From: Pseudoalteromonas luteoviolacea H33-S
GTDB lineage: Bacteria > Pseudomonadota > Gammaproteobacteria > Enterobacterales > Alteromonadaceae
NCBI RefSeq assembly: GCF_001625695.1
Contig: NZ_AUXY01000083.1
Location: 61,373-125,372 of the forward strand
Length of the DNA stretch: 64,000 nt
Direction: 5' to 3'
Below the pieces are notes generated by a model. It was not told where the DNA came from and ran no database searches. It saw nothing but the letters and a program-made list of their open reading frames with translations. Below are positions 26,020 to 34,629 of this stretch, in pieces. Position numbers and translations under genes: made by a program. Positions within the stretch are counted from its first letter, which is position 1, and each line of letters begins with the position of its first letter.

Positions 26020-28188
26020 TTGAAAACACTGCCCGAAAAATATTATCTCACGCACTTTTTTGAGCTGCTTGATTACTTAACGCAAACCAGCTGGGATTTG
26101 TTAAGTGATAAGCAGCGAGAGAAAATTAATGAGTTTAAGCGCCTTTCGCAAGATGCGCAGTGTTTATTAGTTCGGGTGATCAATCGAAAGCGTGATTTTG
26201 TGTGCGACACTGATCTCGTTTACGAAGAAATCACAGACTATGATCAGGCTTATCAAACGCTAAAAACATGTGGCTGGATAAGTCATGCAACATCCAATTC
26301 AGAGCTTGAAGGCTTAATTTCAGAACTGAATAAAACGCAGCTCATTGCACTTGTGAAAACCCATATTTTTGATGAACCACCTGTAAAATCAGCAAAAAAA
26401 GCACAGTGGCTTGACTATACGTTATCTCAGCTGGAAAGTATCAACCCTGCATCAGCTATCCTTCAAGAATACTTTTTTTCACCTTTCAAAGCTGATTTTT
26501 CCTATTTTTTGTTTTTATTTTTTGGAAAGTTAGGTGGTGCACTGTCGCAGTTTTCGATGCGAGATTTGGGGGTAATGCAAACGCAAAGTCAAAGAGAACA
26601 GGGCAATGCACATTTTGAGCACCGAGATGAAGCACTCAGTGCTTACCAATATTGTAATTTATACAGCGAGCTAAAATTATTGCCGTCTACTTCTTTGATA
26701 GAGAATGCACGTAAATTAGTGTCAGGGGAATATACTCACCCAGAGGGCCAATTAGCAAAGGTAAAATACGACCATCTCTGTTATAAGTTAGCAAATTTAG
26801 TTGCCAGTGAAGATACAGATTTAAGCGACGCTTTACTGACGTTAAGTGCTCATCCTAAGGCGCAAGAGAAATATATCCGCCAACTGTACGCAAAAGGTCA
26901 GCATGACAAGTGTAAAGAGTTGATTGAGCAATTACTTGACGCGCCCGGTGACGAGCAACTGTTGTTTTTTGCTGAGGATTTCTACCGACTTAAATTTACC
27001 CAATCCCGTACTTCATTGCTGACAGATATGCTAAGAGGCAGTGGTGCGCCGATCGCACTGGATGAAGCTTATGTCGGATACGTTGAACAAGGCTTAGTTG
27101 AGTATTATGGTCGCTCAGAGGTACAAGCTTATCACTGTGAAAATAGGCTTTGGCGCACCTTATTTTGTTTAAGTTTTTGGCATGAGTTGTTTGAAGATTC
27201 AAGAAATGCGTTTTCAAATGAGTTTGAGCGCACACCCAAGTGCATTAAAGATAACTCTTTTTATCAAGTGTTTGAGGTGGAAATAGAGCAGCGTTTAAGT
27301 ACGTTTTCGAGTAATTCACAGTTATTAAATTGGTTAGTTAAACAAGCGTCTGAAACGTTTGGTTCTCACAATCGTTTGATGCATTGGCATCCTGATGGGC
27401 TTGCTCAGCTTTTTGAATTTGCAAAACACGCGCCTCTTGATGCTGTATGTAAGCATCTTCGCGCTATGAGTAAAGATTTCAATGGACTCAAAGACGGCTA
27501 CCCCGACCTTATGCTTTGCCAAAATTCAGTTAAGTTTGTTGAAGTGAAAGCGCCTGGCGATAGTCTTCGTCGTAACCAGCTGATCACGATTAAAAAACTG
27601 ATTGAGTCTGGATTTGATGTATCCGTTCAAACCGTTCAGTGGCAAGTTCAGCCAGATCAACCTTATGTCATTGTAGATATAGAGACAACAGGAGGTAAAA
27701 AAGAGCATGATAAAATCACCGAAATTGCCATGGTTAAAGTGCTCAATGGCGAAATTATTGGACAGTGGCATAGCCTGATTAACCCACAACGACGAATACC
27801 GCGTTACATCACTGAGCTTACAGGTATAGACAATGACATGGTGAGTGATGCCCCTATTTTTAGTGAAGTGATTGATGACATTGATGCTTTCAGCCAGCAG
27901 GCCATTTTTGTTGCGCACAATGTGAACTTTGATTTTGGCTTTATAAAAGCGGAATTTGCCCGTCAAGAAAGATACTTTAAACGTGCGAAGTTATGCACAG
28001 TCCAATTGGGCCGCAAGTGGCTTCCTGGCCATGCCTCTTACTCGCTGGGTAAAATCTGTCAGGATTTAGGGATTGCATTAAACGGTCATCACCGCGCTTT
28101 AAACGACGCAATGGCAACCGTTGAGTTGTTTAACTTAATTAATCAAAAACGACTCAGTGATAATCCACAAGAGATAAAAGGCGGTTAA
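26020..28188 (+). CDS. FAN1-like VRR-Nuc nuclease fused to a DnaQ-type 3 prime-5 prime exonuclease
   Basis: A 722-residue two-part protein. The first about 545 residues match FAN1/KIAA1018 structure-specific nucleases: an N-terminal helical/SAP-like region (KYYLTHFFELLDYL), a TPR-like middle, and a VRR-Nuc domain with GYPDLML (Asp496) and EVKAPGD (Glu508, Lys510). From about 548 a DEDDh exonuclease follows, with VDIETTG (Asp553, Glu555), AHNVNFDFGF and HHRALNDAMA. The predicted role is repair of branched or cross-linked DNA ends. The start is TTG, with the N-terminal family match beginning immediately. Some bacterial FAN1 proteins lack the exonuclease, so the fusion is notable. Confidence 0.85.
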   Translation: MKTLPEKYYLTHFFELLDYLTQTSWDLLSDKQREKINEFKRLSQDAQCLLVRVINRKRDFVCDTDLVYEEITDYDQAYQTLKTCGWISHATSNSELEGLISELNKTQLIALVKTHIFDEPPVKSAKKAQWLDYTLSQLESINPASAILQEYFFSPFKADFSYFLFLFFGKLGGALSQFSMRDLGVMQTQSQREQGNAHFEHRDEALSAYQYCNLYSELKLLPSTSLIENARKLVSGEYTHPEGQLAKVKYDHLCYKLANLVASEDTDLSDALLTLSAHPKAQEKYIRQLYAKGQHDKCKELIEQLLDAPGDEQLLFFAEDFYRLKFTQSRTSLLTDMLRGSGAPIALDEAYVGYVEQGLVEYYGRSEVQAYHCENRLWRTLFCLSFWHELFEDSRNAFSNEFERTPKCIKDNSFYQVFEVEIEQRLSTFSSNSQLLNWLVKQASETFGSHNRLMHWHPDGLAQLFEFAKHAPLDAVCKHLRAMSKDFNGLKDGYPDLMLCQNSVKFVEVKAPGDSLRRNQLITIKKLIESGFDVSVQTVQWQVQPDQPYVIVDIETTGGKKEHDKITEIAMVKVLNGEIIGQWHSLINPQRRIPRYITELTGIDNDMVSDAPIFSEVIDDIDAFSQQAIFVAHNVNFDFGFIKAEFARQERYFKRAKLCTVQLGRKWLPGHASYSLGKICQDLGIALNGHHRALNDAMATVELFNLINQKRLSDNPQEIKGG

Positions 28189-28237
28189 TAAATGTCACTA
28201 TTTGACTTTAGCTTGTGTCAGCAAAGAGAGGGATACA

Positions 28238-28615
28238 TTGTTTAATACTTTAGTGATGTTTATCAGCAAGTGTGGGGTTGCGGTGTCTTTAATTGCACTT
28301 GTTATGCTATTTATGCCAATACTTGGGAATAACATGACCTTGCTATTGATTGTGATTGGTGCGCTTTTTTTGTTAAACATACTAATGTGTGTGGTTTTTT
28401 ATAAAGATAAATCAAGTGCTAAGAAAGAGGCGCAAAGGGTATCAGAAAAAACACTCATTTTGTTGTCTGCTTTAGCGCTACACAGTACAACGCATTTAGT
28501 GATGCATTTTACCCGACATAAAACCAATAAAGTGTCGTTTCAAGTTAAACTGCTAATGGCGATTGCTATTCAATTTACGCTGAGTGTAATTGGTTTTGTG
28601 CACATGTATGTATGA
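28238..28615 (+). CDS. DUF1294 small membrane protein
   Basis: About 126 residues with two or three hydrophobic helices and the DUF1294 signature: YKDKSSAKKEAQRVSEKTL, then FTRHKTNKVSF. The TTG start shown has AGAGGG just upstream; a TTG twelve codons earlier is possible. DUF1294 proteins often have an N-terminal cold-shock domain, which is missing here. A short overlapping frame at 28193 begins plausibly but stops at once, so loss of that domain is possible. Function unknown. Confidence 0.7.
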   Translation: MFNTLVMFISKCGVAVSLIALVMLFMPILGNNMTLLLIVIGALFLLNILMCVVFYKDKSSAKKEAQRVSEKTLILLSALALHSTTHLVMHFTRHKTNKVSFQVKLLMAIAIQFTLSVIGFVHMYV

Positions 28616-28656
28616 AGCTAAGTGACCTGTTTAACTTGTATTCAATCATGCAATAA

Positions 28657-28697
28657 AACGCCAGTAAGGTGATAAACGTAACTTACTGGCGTTGTTT
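28657..28697. terminator. Bidirectional terminator
   Basis: A perfect 12-bp stem, AACGCCAGTAAG with CTTACTGGCGTT, encloses 13 bases between two convergent genes, with T-rich sequence after it on both strands. Confidence 0.85.
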
Positions 28698-28709
28698 ATT
28701 ATGGGGACT

Positions 28710-30866
28710 TTACTGTTCGGTCAGCTCGTCAAGCAATGACCAGCGGTGCTCTTTAACTTGCGTGCCTTTACCTAAGATCCAGTAATCATAATTGCTTTTT
28801 ATGGTGCCTTTGCTTTGTTGAATAGACAGCCAGGTATTGACGTAATTAAGAATATCTACATTGCGTTTCGCTACCGCAAAGCCAACAGGGTATTTAAGCT
28901 CCGCACCATTTGGCACAACCACACCGTATTCAGGATAGAACATGCTCCATGCGAAGCCGGCTTCAGCACTAATCACTAAGGCATCAAAATCACCACTTTG
29001 TTCAAAAAAGGATTGGTGATTACCAAGTTGTTTGACCTTAATATGCTGATATTGTCTTGCCACATCGCGCATCAGTGGTTGATACTCGACATGAGCAAGG
29101 CTAAGACCGTCTTTATTCAGTAGCTGGTCTTTTGACGCAAATTCTTTGAGCCTGTGATCTTTGGCAACCAAGGCCAATTGCAGCTCCATAACCGGATTTG
29201 TAAAGCGAACACGGCTTAAGTCCAAAACGCTCATTTCAAGGCCTGACATAGCGATGTCAAAGTAGCCTTTGTTGAGATACTCAGCCAGTTGATGCTTTTT
29301 AAAAGGAATAAACTCAACCTTAACTTGTAAGTCAGACGCCAGCTTATGTGCTAAGCCAATATCGAAACCAACCAGCTCACCTTTTTGATTGAAATAACTA
29401 AACGGCACATTGTCGACTAGGTAGCCAACCCGCAATAAATTGCGTTTTTGGATAATATCAATATTGGTGAGTGAGAGTTCACCGCTCTGATATGCCTTTG
29501 GCACATGATTTAATACATCGCTAGGTACTTGATCTGACACCACCATGTTTGCAATCACATCGTCTGCGCCTTTGCTACTTTTTGCCAAATAGTTATTGGC
29601 GGTAAAACTCAATACCATAAATGCAGGCAGGAACACTGAAAGCAGCGCTAGATAGTATAAAGAGCGGATGCGTTTGAGGTGTAACTGTTTTTTGTTGTAA
29701 AAAATACACAGCAAGGTAACCGCGAAAATATACACAACAGTAGTTGGAGAGACCACTTTAGCCGTTAAAACGGACATTGATAAATACAATTGATAGCTGT
29801 CCGCTGGGATTTTTAAACTATCAAGCATATAAGGAATCGCAATGTGGACGTTTGCAAAGTAGCTCAGCATTGCTGAGAGTGTGACATTTGGAATTTGCTC
29901 TAACGAAATAGGATTCCCGGTCAACCATGCGGCAAAGGTGACAAACATTAAGGTTGTGAGTTTACCTAAACTTGGGAAGGTGTACGCAATAGGCACTAAG
30001 ACCTCGGCAATATGATCAGACTCTTCATCACTGCGTTTTATTTTTTGTAAGTGTGCTTTAATACCTTCAGTGATCACTGGCAGTACAATAAACACGTTAC
30101 CTGTACTAAATGCCGTTATCCACGCATTGCGCATGACTTTTATCAGATCTCGATATTTCACGGGTGTGAGCGCTGCGACCAGCATAGGAAGCAGAGCAAA
30201 CATGAGATAAAAGCCCAAGCAAATGACCAACACTAAGTATATTTGCAAGTTGCTAAGCTCTTCTTGACCGATAGTACCCGCAGTGCTGGCAGTCATAGAG
30301 AAGATCCCGATTGGAAAAAATTTGATGACCTTTTTCGACATCACAGTCAAGCCTTGACCGACCACCTCAAGTACATCTAATAATTGATTTTTTCTGCCAT
30401 TAGGTATGAGCGCTAAACCTAATGCGATGCAAAATATGACCAATGCAGGCACGTTGCCATCTGCCATTGAAGCAAAGGGGTTTGATGGAATATATTGCTG
30501 TACAAAATTTACTTCGGGCGCTTGTGCGACGAGGGCGGGGGAGAAGAAAGTACCCGCGTCATGGCTTGGTAAAGTTAAGGTAAAGCACCAAATAACGGCA
30601 AGGCCAATAACCCAAAGTGCAACCATAGTAATAGCGGCTTTGGCTAAGACCGTTTTGACCTGATCAGAACTGAATTTACCGAGTCCGACAACAAGACTGA
30701 CTACGATATAAGGAAATATGGTGATTTGCATTAGGCTGACAAAGCCTTCGCCAATGGGTTTTAAAAATGCTACACGTTCACCAAAAATGAGCCCAGTGGC
30801 AATACCGAGGATCAATGCCCACAGCATCCAGTTCATGCTTTTAATCCAATCGAATACTCTATTCAT
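28710..30866 (-). CDS. SDF (GltP/DctA) transporter fused to a solute-binding domain
   Basis: A 718-residue fusion. Residues 1 to about 400 form a dicarboxylate/amino acid:cation symporter with eight or more helices and the SDF hallmarks (TAFSTGNVFIVLPVI as the serine-rich re-entrant region, TFPSLGKLTTLMF). A further helix (about 405-425) leads into a periplasmic SBP_bac_3 domain (about 470-705; LLRVGYLVDNVPFSYF, GYFDIAMSGLEM). Binding protein and carrier are thus one chain, so substrate should be captured and passed directly, perhaps an amino acid or C4-dicarboxylate. The gene is monocistronic; the next gene upstream has its own terminator. Confidence 0.9.
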   Translation of the reverse strand: MNRVFDWIKSMNWMLWALILGIATGLIFGERVAFLKPIGEGFVSLMQITIFPYIVVSLVVGLGKFSSDQVKTVLAKAAITMVALWVIGLAVIWCFTLTLPSHDAGTFFSPALVAQAPEVNFVQQYIPSNPFASMADGNVPALVIFCIALGLALIPNGRKNQLLDVLEVVGQGLTVMSKKVIKFFPIGIFSMTASTAGTIGQEELSNLQIYLVLVICLGFYLMFALLPMLVAALTPVKYRDLIKVMRNAWITAFSTGNVFIVLPVITEGIKAHLQKIKRSDEESDHIAEVLVPIAYTFPSLGKLTTLMFVTFAAWLTGNPISLEQIPNVTLSAMLSYFANVHIAIPYMLDSLKIPADSYQLYLSMSVLTAKVVSPTTVVYIFAVTLLCIFYNKKQLHLKRIRSLYYLALLSVFLPAFMVLSFTANNYLAKSSKGADDVIANMVVSDQVPSDVLNHVPKAYQSGELSLTNIDIIQKRNLLRVGYLVDNVPFSYFNQKGELVGFDIGLAHKLASDLQVKVEFIPFKKHQLAEYLNKGYFDIAMSGLEMSVLDLSRVRFTNPVMELQLALVAKDHRLKEFASKDQLLNKDGLSLAHVEYQPLMRDVARQYQHIKVKQLGNHQSFFEQSGDFDALVISAEAGFAWSMFYPEYGVVVPNGAELKYPVGFAVAKRNVDILNYVNTWLSIQQSKGTIKSNYDYWILGKGTQVKEHRWSLLDELTEQ

Positions 30867-31002
30867 TGTTACCCGCCGCAGTTAAATAGGTGCGCGATTA
30901 TATTGAGGTTAGCTGAAATTAATCTGAATGCATGAAATGAAATAAAACAAATGCTTTGTAAGCTATGAAAAAATATAGATTTGATGTGAGTAAGTATTCA
31001 CA

Positions 31003-31030
31003 AAAGGCCGCAAATTTTCGCCGCGGCCAG
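31003..31030 (-). terminator. Terminator after the malate-synthase-domain gene
   Basis: GGCCGC and GCGGCC pair around an 11-base loop, followed on the minus strand by TTTTGTG. It separates the small gene upstream from the SDF transporter. Confidence 0.65.
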
Positions 31031-31074
31031 GGTAAAAATGCATGAAAAATAAATTGTGAAATTTACGGAAGGTT

Positions 31075-31560
31075 TTAGATTTCGTAATCTTCCCCATTTT
31101 TGCTGCGATAGCATTTGCAGCGAGATTCATCGAGTAAAGTGTGCTGAACGCCATCGATAAAGCTCATCCATAACTTGGTGTGCTGACGGTTTTGCGTATC
31201 AATGGAGCTAAACGGTGTTTCGTACTGTACATCATTAATATGAGCTTTGTCGTACTTGCCATTTTCTCCCGCGATGTTAAAGCTGAGTTCGATGTGCAGG
31301 CCATCGTTTTTTTGCAGCAAAATAGTCGTGGGCTCTTCTTTATGACCACACAGCGCTACAAATTGCTTGGTATTTTTTAATCCACAGTGTTGCCCATCTT
31401 CAAAAAAGACCATTAGGTGATTGTAATAAACAACATAAGCACTAACTTGTGTATGTGAACCAAACTCAAGCGGACAGTGTTGATCTAAAAATTGCTTTGC
31501 AATTACGAGCTTTTGACATTCTTCACTTAGTGGTGGTGTTGTTTGAAGTTGTGCTTTCAT
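31075..31560 (-). CDS. Stand-alone malate synthase G insertion-domain-like protein
   Basis: This 161-residue protein aligns by eye with one internal segment of malate synthase G (GlcB): FVALCGHKEEPTTILL, then GLHIEL, then KAHINDV, matching the alpha/beta insertion domain (MSG residues roughly 135-265). The segment that should follow, ILDCEDSVAAVDAEDK with catalytic acidic residues, is replaced by SSIDTQNRQH, and the TIM barrel is absent. It therefore cannot make malate. It has its own GGGGA ribosome site and terminator and an intact frame. Divergent to it is a ScfR/RamB-like regulator, a family linked to the glyoxylate and methylcitrate pathways. It could be a decayed paralogue or a small-molecule sensor. 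Confidence 0.65.
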   Translation of the reverse strand: MKAQLQTTPPLSEECQKLVIAKQFLDQHCPLEFGSHTQVSAYVVYYNHLMVFFEDGQHCGLKNTKQFVALCGHKEEPTTILLQKNDGLHIELSFNIAGENGKYDKAHINDVQYETPFSSIDTQNRQHTKLWMSFIDGVQHTLLDESRCKCYRSKNGEDYEI

Positions 31561-31684
31561 TGATGTATCCCCAGTTACCGAAATTAAATTGTTGTGAACG
31601 TTATGGTTGTCTCATAACGTGCGCTGATTAATTGACTACAATTTCAGTGTATAAAAAATTATCAATAAATTTCACAAAAAGAAT

Positions 31685-31697
31685 TTTACAGTGTAAA
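31685..31697. promoter_or_regulatory. Palindrome in the divergent promoter region
   Basis: TTTACA-G-TGTAAA is a near-perfect 13-base palindrome, followed by further TTTTACA/TGTAAAA copies at 31699 and 31725. It sits between the malate-synthase-domain gene and the XRE regulator and is the best candidate operator there. Confidence 0.45.
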
Positions 31698-31825
31698 TTT
31701 TACAAAATCTGGTCTGACCTCTTGTTGTAAAATGGCCGAGTTTATGCTCTTTTATATCATGCACATGTTCAAAAACAGTCGTAAATATTGATGAAAGTCG
31801 CTTAAATTAGAAGGGTTGGTATTAA

Positions 31826-33328
31826 ATGAAAAAAACATCAGAACTGATGCGTAAGTCTCACTTTCTTGGTACCAAGATCCGCAACTTACGAAAGCGTAAT
31901 CATTTGACGCTTGAGGATCTCTCTGCTCGTTGTATTCGTGTAGACCCTCAGACCGCGCCTTCAGTTTCATATTTATCCATGATTGAGAGAGGGAAACGTA
32001 CGCCAAGTAGTGAGATGTTAGAGAATTTTGCTGAAGTCTTTCAAAAGCCGCTAGCTTGGTTTTTAGATACGGACCCTGAGCCTGACGCAATTACCCCACA
32101 AAAAGGACGTTCTGGTGGAATTGAGGGGATGGCACTAGAGCCTAATTTCTTATTTTCTAATGATATTTTACAAATAGCGATACCAGAGATGTTATCTCAG
32201 ACAGGGATCAGTGGCAGACAGTTTGCGCATTTATTAATCCGAGCGCATCAAGAACATCATCAAAATCACTTTCCGGACCTTGAGCGTGCAGCAGATGAAG
32301 TGGGTGGTAAAAATCTATATTTAACGGTTGATGACCTTTTGCAATTGATAAAAAAACACGGTCTAGAGATTAAATGGTTTGATAAAGTACCTAACGAAGT
32401 GATGGATGATAGCGGCCATGTATTCAATCACCTCATTACATCTTATTTTAGCGAACCGAATGTGGTTCATCTGAATAGAGCGTTAGAGAAAAATCCGGCC
32501 CGATTAAAATACGACTTAGCCGTGCATATAGGACATAGTGTATTGCACGAGCTGGAAGGCTTGCGCTGCGTTTTACGTACAGGTGGGTTTAATACGGCAG
32601 TATTACCAGCTACTGACACCACGCCAAACGCACAAGATATTTTGACGGCTTGGCATGACTTTGAATCTAGTTTCTTTGCTGGGGCGCTGCTTTGCCCGAA
32701 GGTTGCGTATCGACAGTTATTAGATTCTTATGGTTATGAAATTGATATTCATCAGCAATTGAATATATCGCCATCAGTCGCCATGCGTCGCATGACAGTG
32801 GTGTCACCTTATCCACACTGGCATTATTTTGATGCTTACTTACCAGGCAAGTTAAAGGCTGTGTATCGAGGAAACGGTATTCCATTGCCTTGGGGGAATA
32901 TGCGCAGTGTGGAAGACCCCTGTCAACACTGGGCTGTGTTTAGAAAGTTTGTAGCGCAATCTCATCACTCAAGTGCACAATTATCAATTCTAAACGTTAA
33001 TGGTAAGCCTCACTTATATTGCTGCGAGTCTCTCAAGGTCAATGATCTGGTTGAAAATGCACATGTGTTGTGTGCAGGTATAGATTTGAACCCCGCGATA
33101 GACGCGCAAGGTATGAATGCTGACGAGGTTGTTCAAGAACTTCAGGCGTTGTGTATCAAGCAAGGAGGGGCGAGTGTGGTGCCATGGCATTTGAAAAAAC
33201 AACTTATGAGCGTGGCAAAAATCCTCAATATTAACTGGATAGAGCGTGGCATTAATAATGATGTAAGGGTAATTTGCACACGAGGGACAGCATGTCCAAG
33301 GCAGCCAAGCTGTTATGAGACTAATTAA
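31826..33328 (+). CDS. XRE regulator of the ScfR/RamB-like group (DUF3612)
   Basis: A 500-residue regulator. An XRE helix-turn-helix covers about residues 14-75 (GTKIRNLRKRNHLTLEDLS). A long effector region includes YDLAVHIGHSVLHELEG, which looks like a worn ImmA/IrrE HExxH helix. The C terminus has CTRGTACPRQPSC, like the cysteine tail of ScfR proteins. In actinobacteria RamB and PrpR of this group control the glyoxylate shunt and methylcitrate cycle in response to acyl-CoA. Here it faces a gene with malate synthase G similarity, consistent with that link. DUF3612 naming is from memory. Confidence 0.75.
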   Translation: MKKTSELMRKSHFLGTKIRNLRKRNHLTLEDLSARCIRVDPQTAPSVSYLSMIERGKRTPSSEMLENFAEVFQKPLAWFLDTDPEPDAITPQKGRSGGIEGMALEPNFLFSNDILQIAIPEMLSQTGISGRQFAHLLIRAHQEHHQNHFPDLERAADEVGGKNLYLTVDDLLQLIKKHGLEIKWFDKVPNEVMDDSGHVFNHLITSYFSEPNVVHLNRALEKNPARLKYDLAVHIGHSVLHELEGLRCVLRTGGFNTAVLPATDTTPNAQDILTAWHDFESSFFAGALLCPKVAYRQLLDSYGYEIDIHQQLNISPSVAMRRMTVVSPYPHWHYFDAYLPGKLKAVYRGNGIPLPWGNMRSVEDPCQHWAVFRKFVAQSHHSSAQLSILNVNGKPHLYCCESLKVNDLVENAHVLCAGIDLNPAIDAQGMNADEVVQELQALCIKQGGASVVPWHLKKQLMSVAKILNINWIERGINNDVRVICTRGTACPRQPSCYETN

Positions 33329-33370
33329 TGTATATACTGTTATTGAAAGCGATAATAGAGCAATAAAAGA

Positions 33371-34195
33371 TTGAACAGAACATCACTGAATAAACGTGGT
33401 ATTAAGTTTCATATTGTATGTATGTATTTACATACTTTAATGATAAGCAGTATAAGCTATGCGCAATCAGAATGTGATAAGACGCTACGAGTGAGCACCA
33501 GCGGTAATTGGCCGCCATACTCTCAGCGCATTGATGGGCAATATGTTGGTCTTGAAGTTGAGATTGTCGAGCTTGTATTACGTGAGGCTGGTTTTTGTTG
33601 GCAATATGTGGAATTACCCTCCTCAAGTCGCGCATTTAAACAGTTTCAAGAGAACCTAGTAGATATTATTCCTGCCGCAAGCTTTACGCAGCCTAGGCGT
33701 AAATATGCTGAGTTCAGCCTTCCTTACCGACAGGAAGTGATGCAATTGTTCGCGCATACCAAAAATAAACGTGAATTTAATACTTCAAAAAATGTAAGTA
33801 CGCCCGCTTTGCTTTTGAACTTTGGTGATAACCTCATTGCTGTAAGTCGAGGCAGTGTGTATGGAGAGCACTTTGCTAATTTTCGTCGGTTATGTGAAGA
33901 CTGCGTTGTTGAAACGAATTTTGCGGATGAGCGCTTTAATCTAGTTAAAAAAGAGCGCGTTGAGTATGCTGTGGAAGATTATTTAACGGGGGCGTATTTA
34001 CTACAAAAACCTGAATACGAAGGCATGGTTAAGTCCACTTCGATACGAATATACGAAAACCCCATCCATTATATGTTGCGGCCAGGCATGTTGAATGAAA
34101 AACAACTCCAACGTCTCAATTTAGCAATTATAAAAAGCATTGAACAAATTGAACTCCTCATTGATGACTATCAAAACCAATATGGATTAAAGTGA
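33371..34195 (+). CDS. Periplasmic amino-acid-binding-like protein (SBP_bac_3)
   Basis: About 250-274 residues with a signal sequence (MISSISYAQ near residue 30) and a family 3 solute-binding fold: LRVSTSGNWPPYSQ, GLEVEIVELVLREAG, DIIPAASFTQPRRKYAEFSLPY. Proteins like this occur in large numbers in Pseudoalteromonas and Shewanella without transporter partners. The start is uncertain: TTG as shown, or an ATG about 17 codons later. It follows the XRE regulator by 42 bases and may be co-transcribed. Ligand unknown. Confidence 0.75.
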   Translation: MNRTSLNKRGIKFHIVCMYLHTLMISSISYAQSECDKTLRVSTSGNWPPYSQRIDGQYVGLEVEIVELVLREAGFCWQYVELPSSSRAFKQFQENLVDIIPAASFTQPRRKYAEFSLPYRQEVMQLFAHTKNKREFNTSKNVSTPALLLNFGDNLIAVSRGSVYGEHFANFRRLCEDCVVETNFADERFNLVKKERVEYAVEDYLTGAYLLQKPEYEGMVKSTSIRIYENPIHYMLRPGMLNEKQLQRLNLAIIKSIEQIELLIDDYQNQYGLK

Positions 34196-34308
34196 TAACG
34201 CATTCAGAGGTTTGAGTAAAAAGGTGCATGTGGAAAAACAAATTTGGTGACTTCAAGTTCATAAATTGCATCCTTTACAGGATACAAACTTATATTCGGG
34301 AGTCTTTG

Positions 34309-34348
34309 AGTGCTAGGTAGTTGATATACCTAGCACTTAATTTTTATG
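34309..34348 (+). terminator. Rho-independent terminator
   Basis: A perfect 11-bp stem (AGTGCTAGGTA with TACCTAGCACT) around a 7-base loop is followed by TAATTTTTA. It ends the binding-protein transcript. Confidence 0.85.
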
Positions 34349-34363
34349 GAGTACCAACACCGA

Positions 34364-34474
34364 TTATTTTGGTTCTTCCGGTTGCGGTCCACTCGTCCCA
34401 CCACCGGCTGCCCCTACAACTCTTTTAGCATCAGAAAGTGAAAGCTCTTTAAGCTTTTTAACAACAAGTTTCAT
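34364..34474 (-). CDS. Short peptide gene, candidate RiPP/bacteriocin-type precursor
   Basis: A 36-codon gene with AGAGGA five bases before the ATG. The product begins MKLVVKKLKELS, a basic leader with an ELSLSD-like segment, then VVGAAGGG, then a Gly/Pro/Glu-rich tail ending in EEPK. The basic MKL start and run to a double or triple glycine resemble leaders of natural-product precursors cut by C39 peptidases. The core has no Cys and only one Thr and one Ser, so lanthionine rings are impossible. It follows an XRE regulator and a membrane protein on the same strand. No maturation enzyme or C39 transporter is in the window. Confidence 0.55.
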   Translation of the reverse strand: MKLVVKKLKELSLSDAKRVVGAAGGGTSGPQPEEPK

Positions 34475-34629
34475 ACTATTCCTCTATTGTAAAGTTAGTC
34501 TTAAACGATGACTGTATGTTGCCTTTTTAGGTCTATAAATTAAATTTTAATGATTACAGTAACTATTTAATCTAAGAAAACTTTAAATGGAGTAAGGGCT
34601 GTTCATTTTTTTGAGCGATTTAATCTTTC

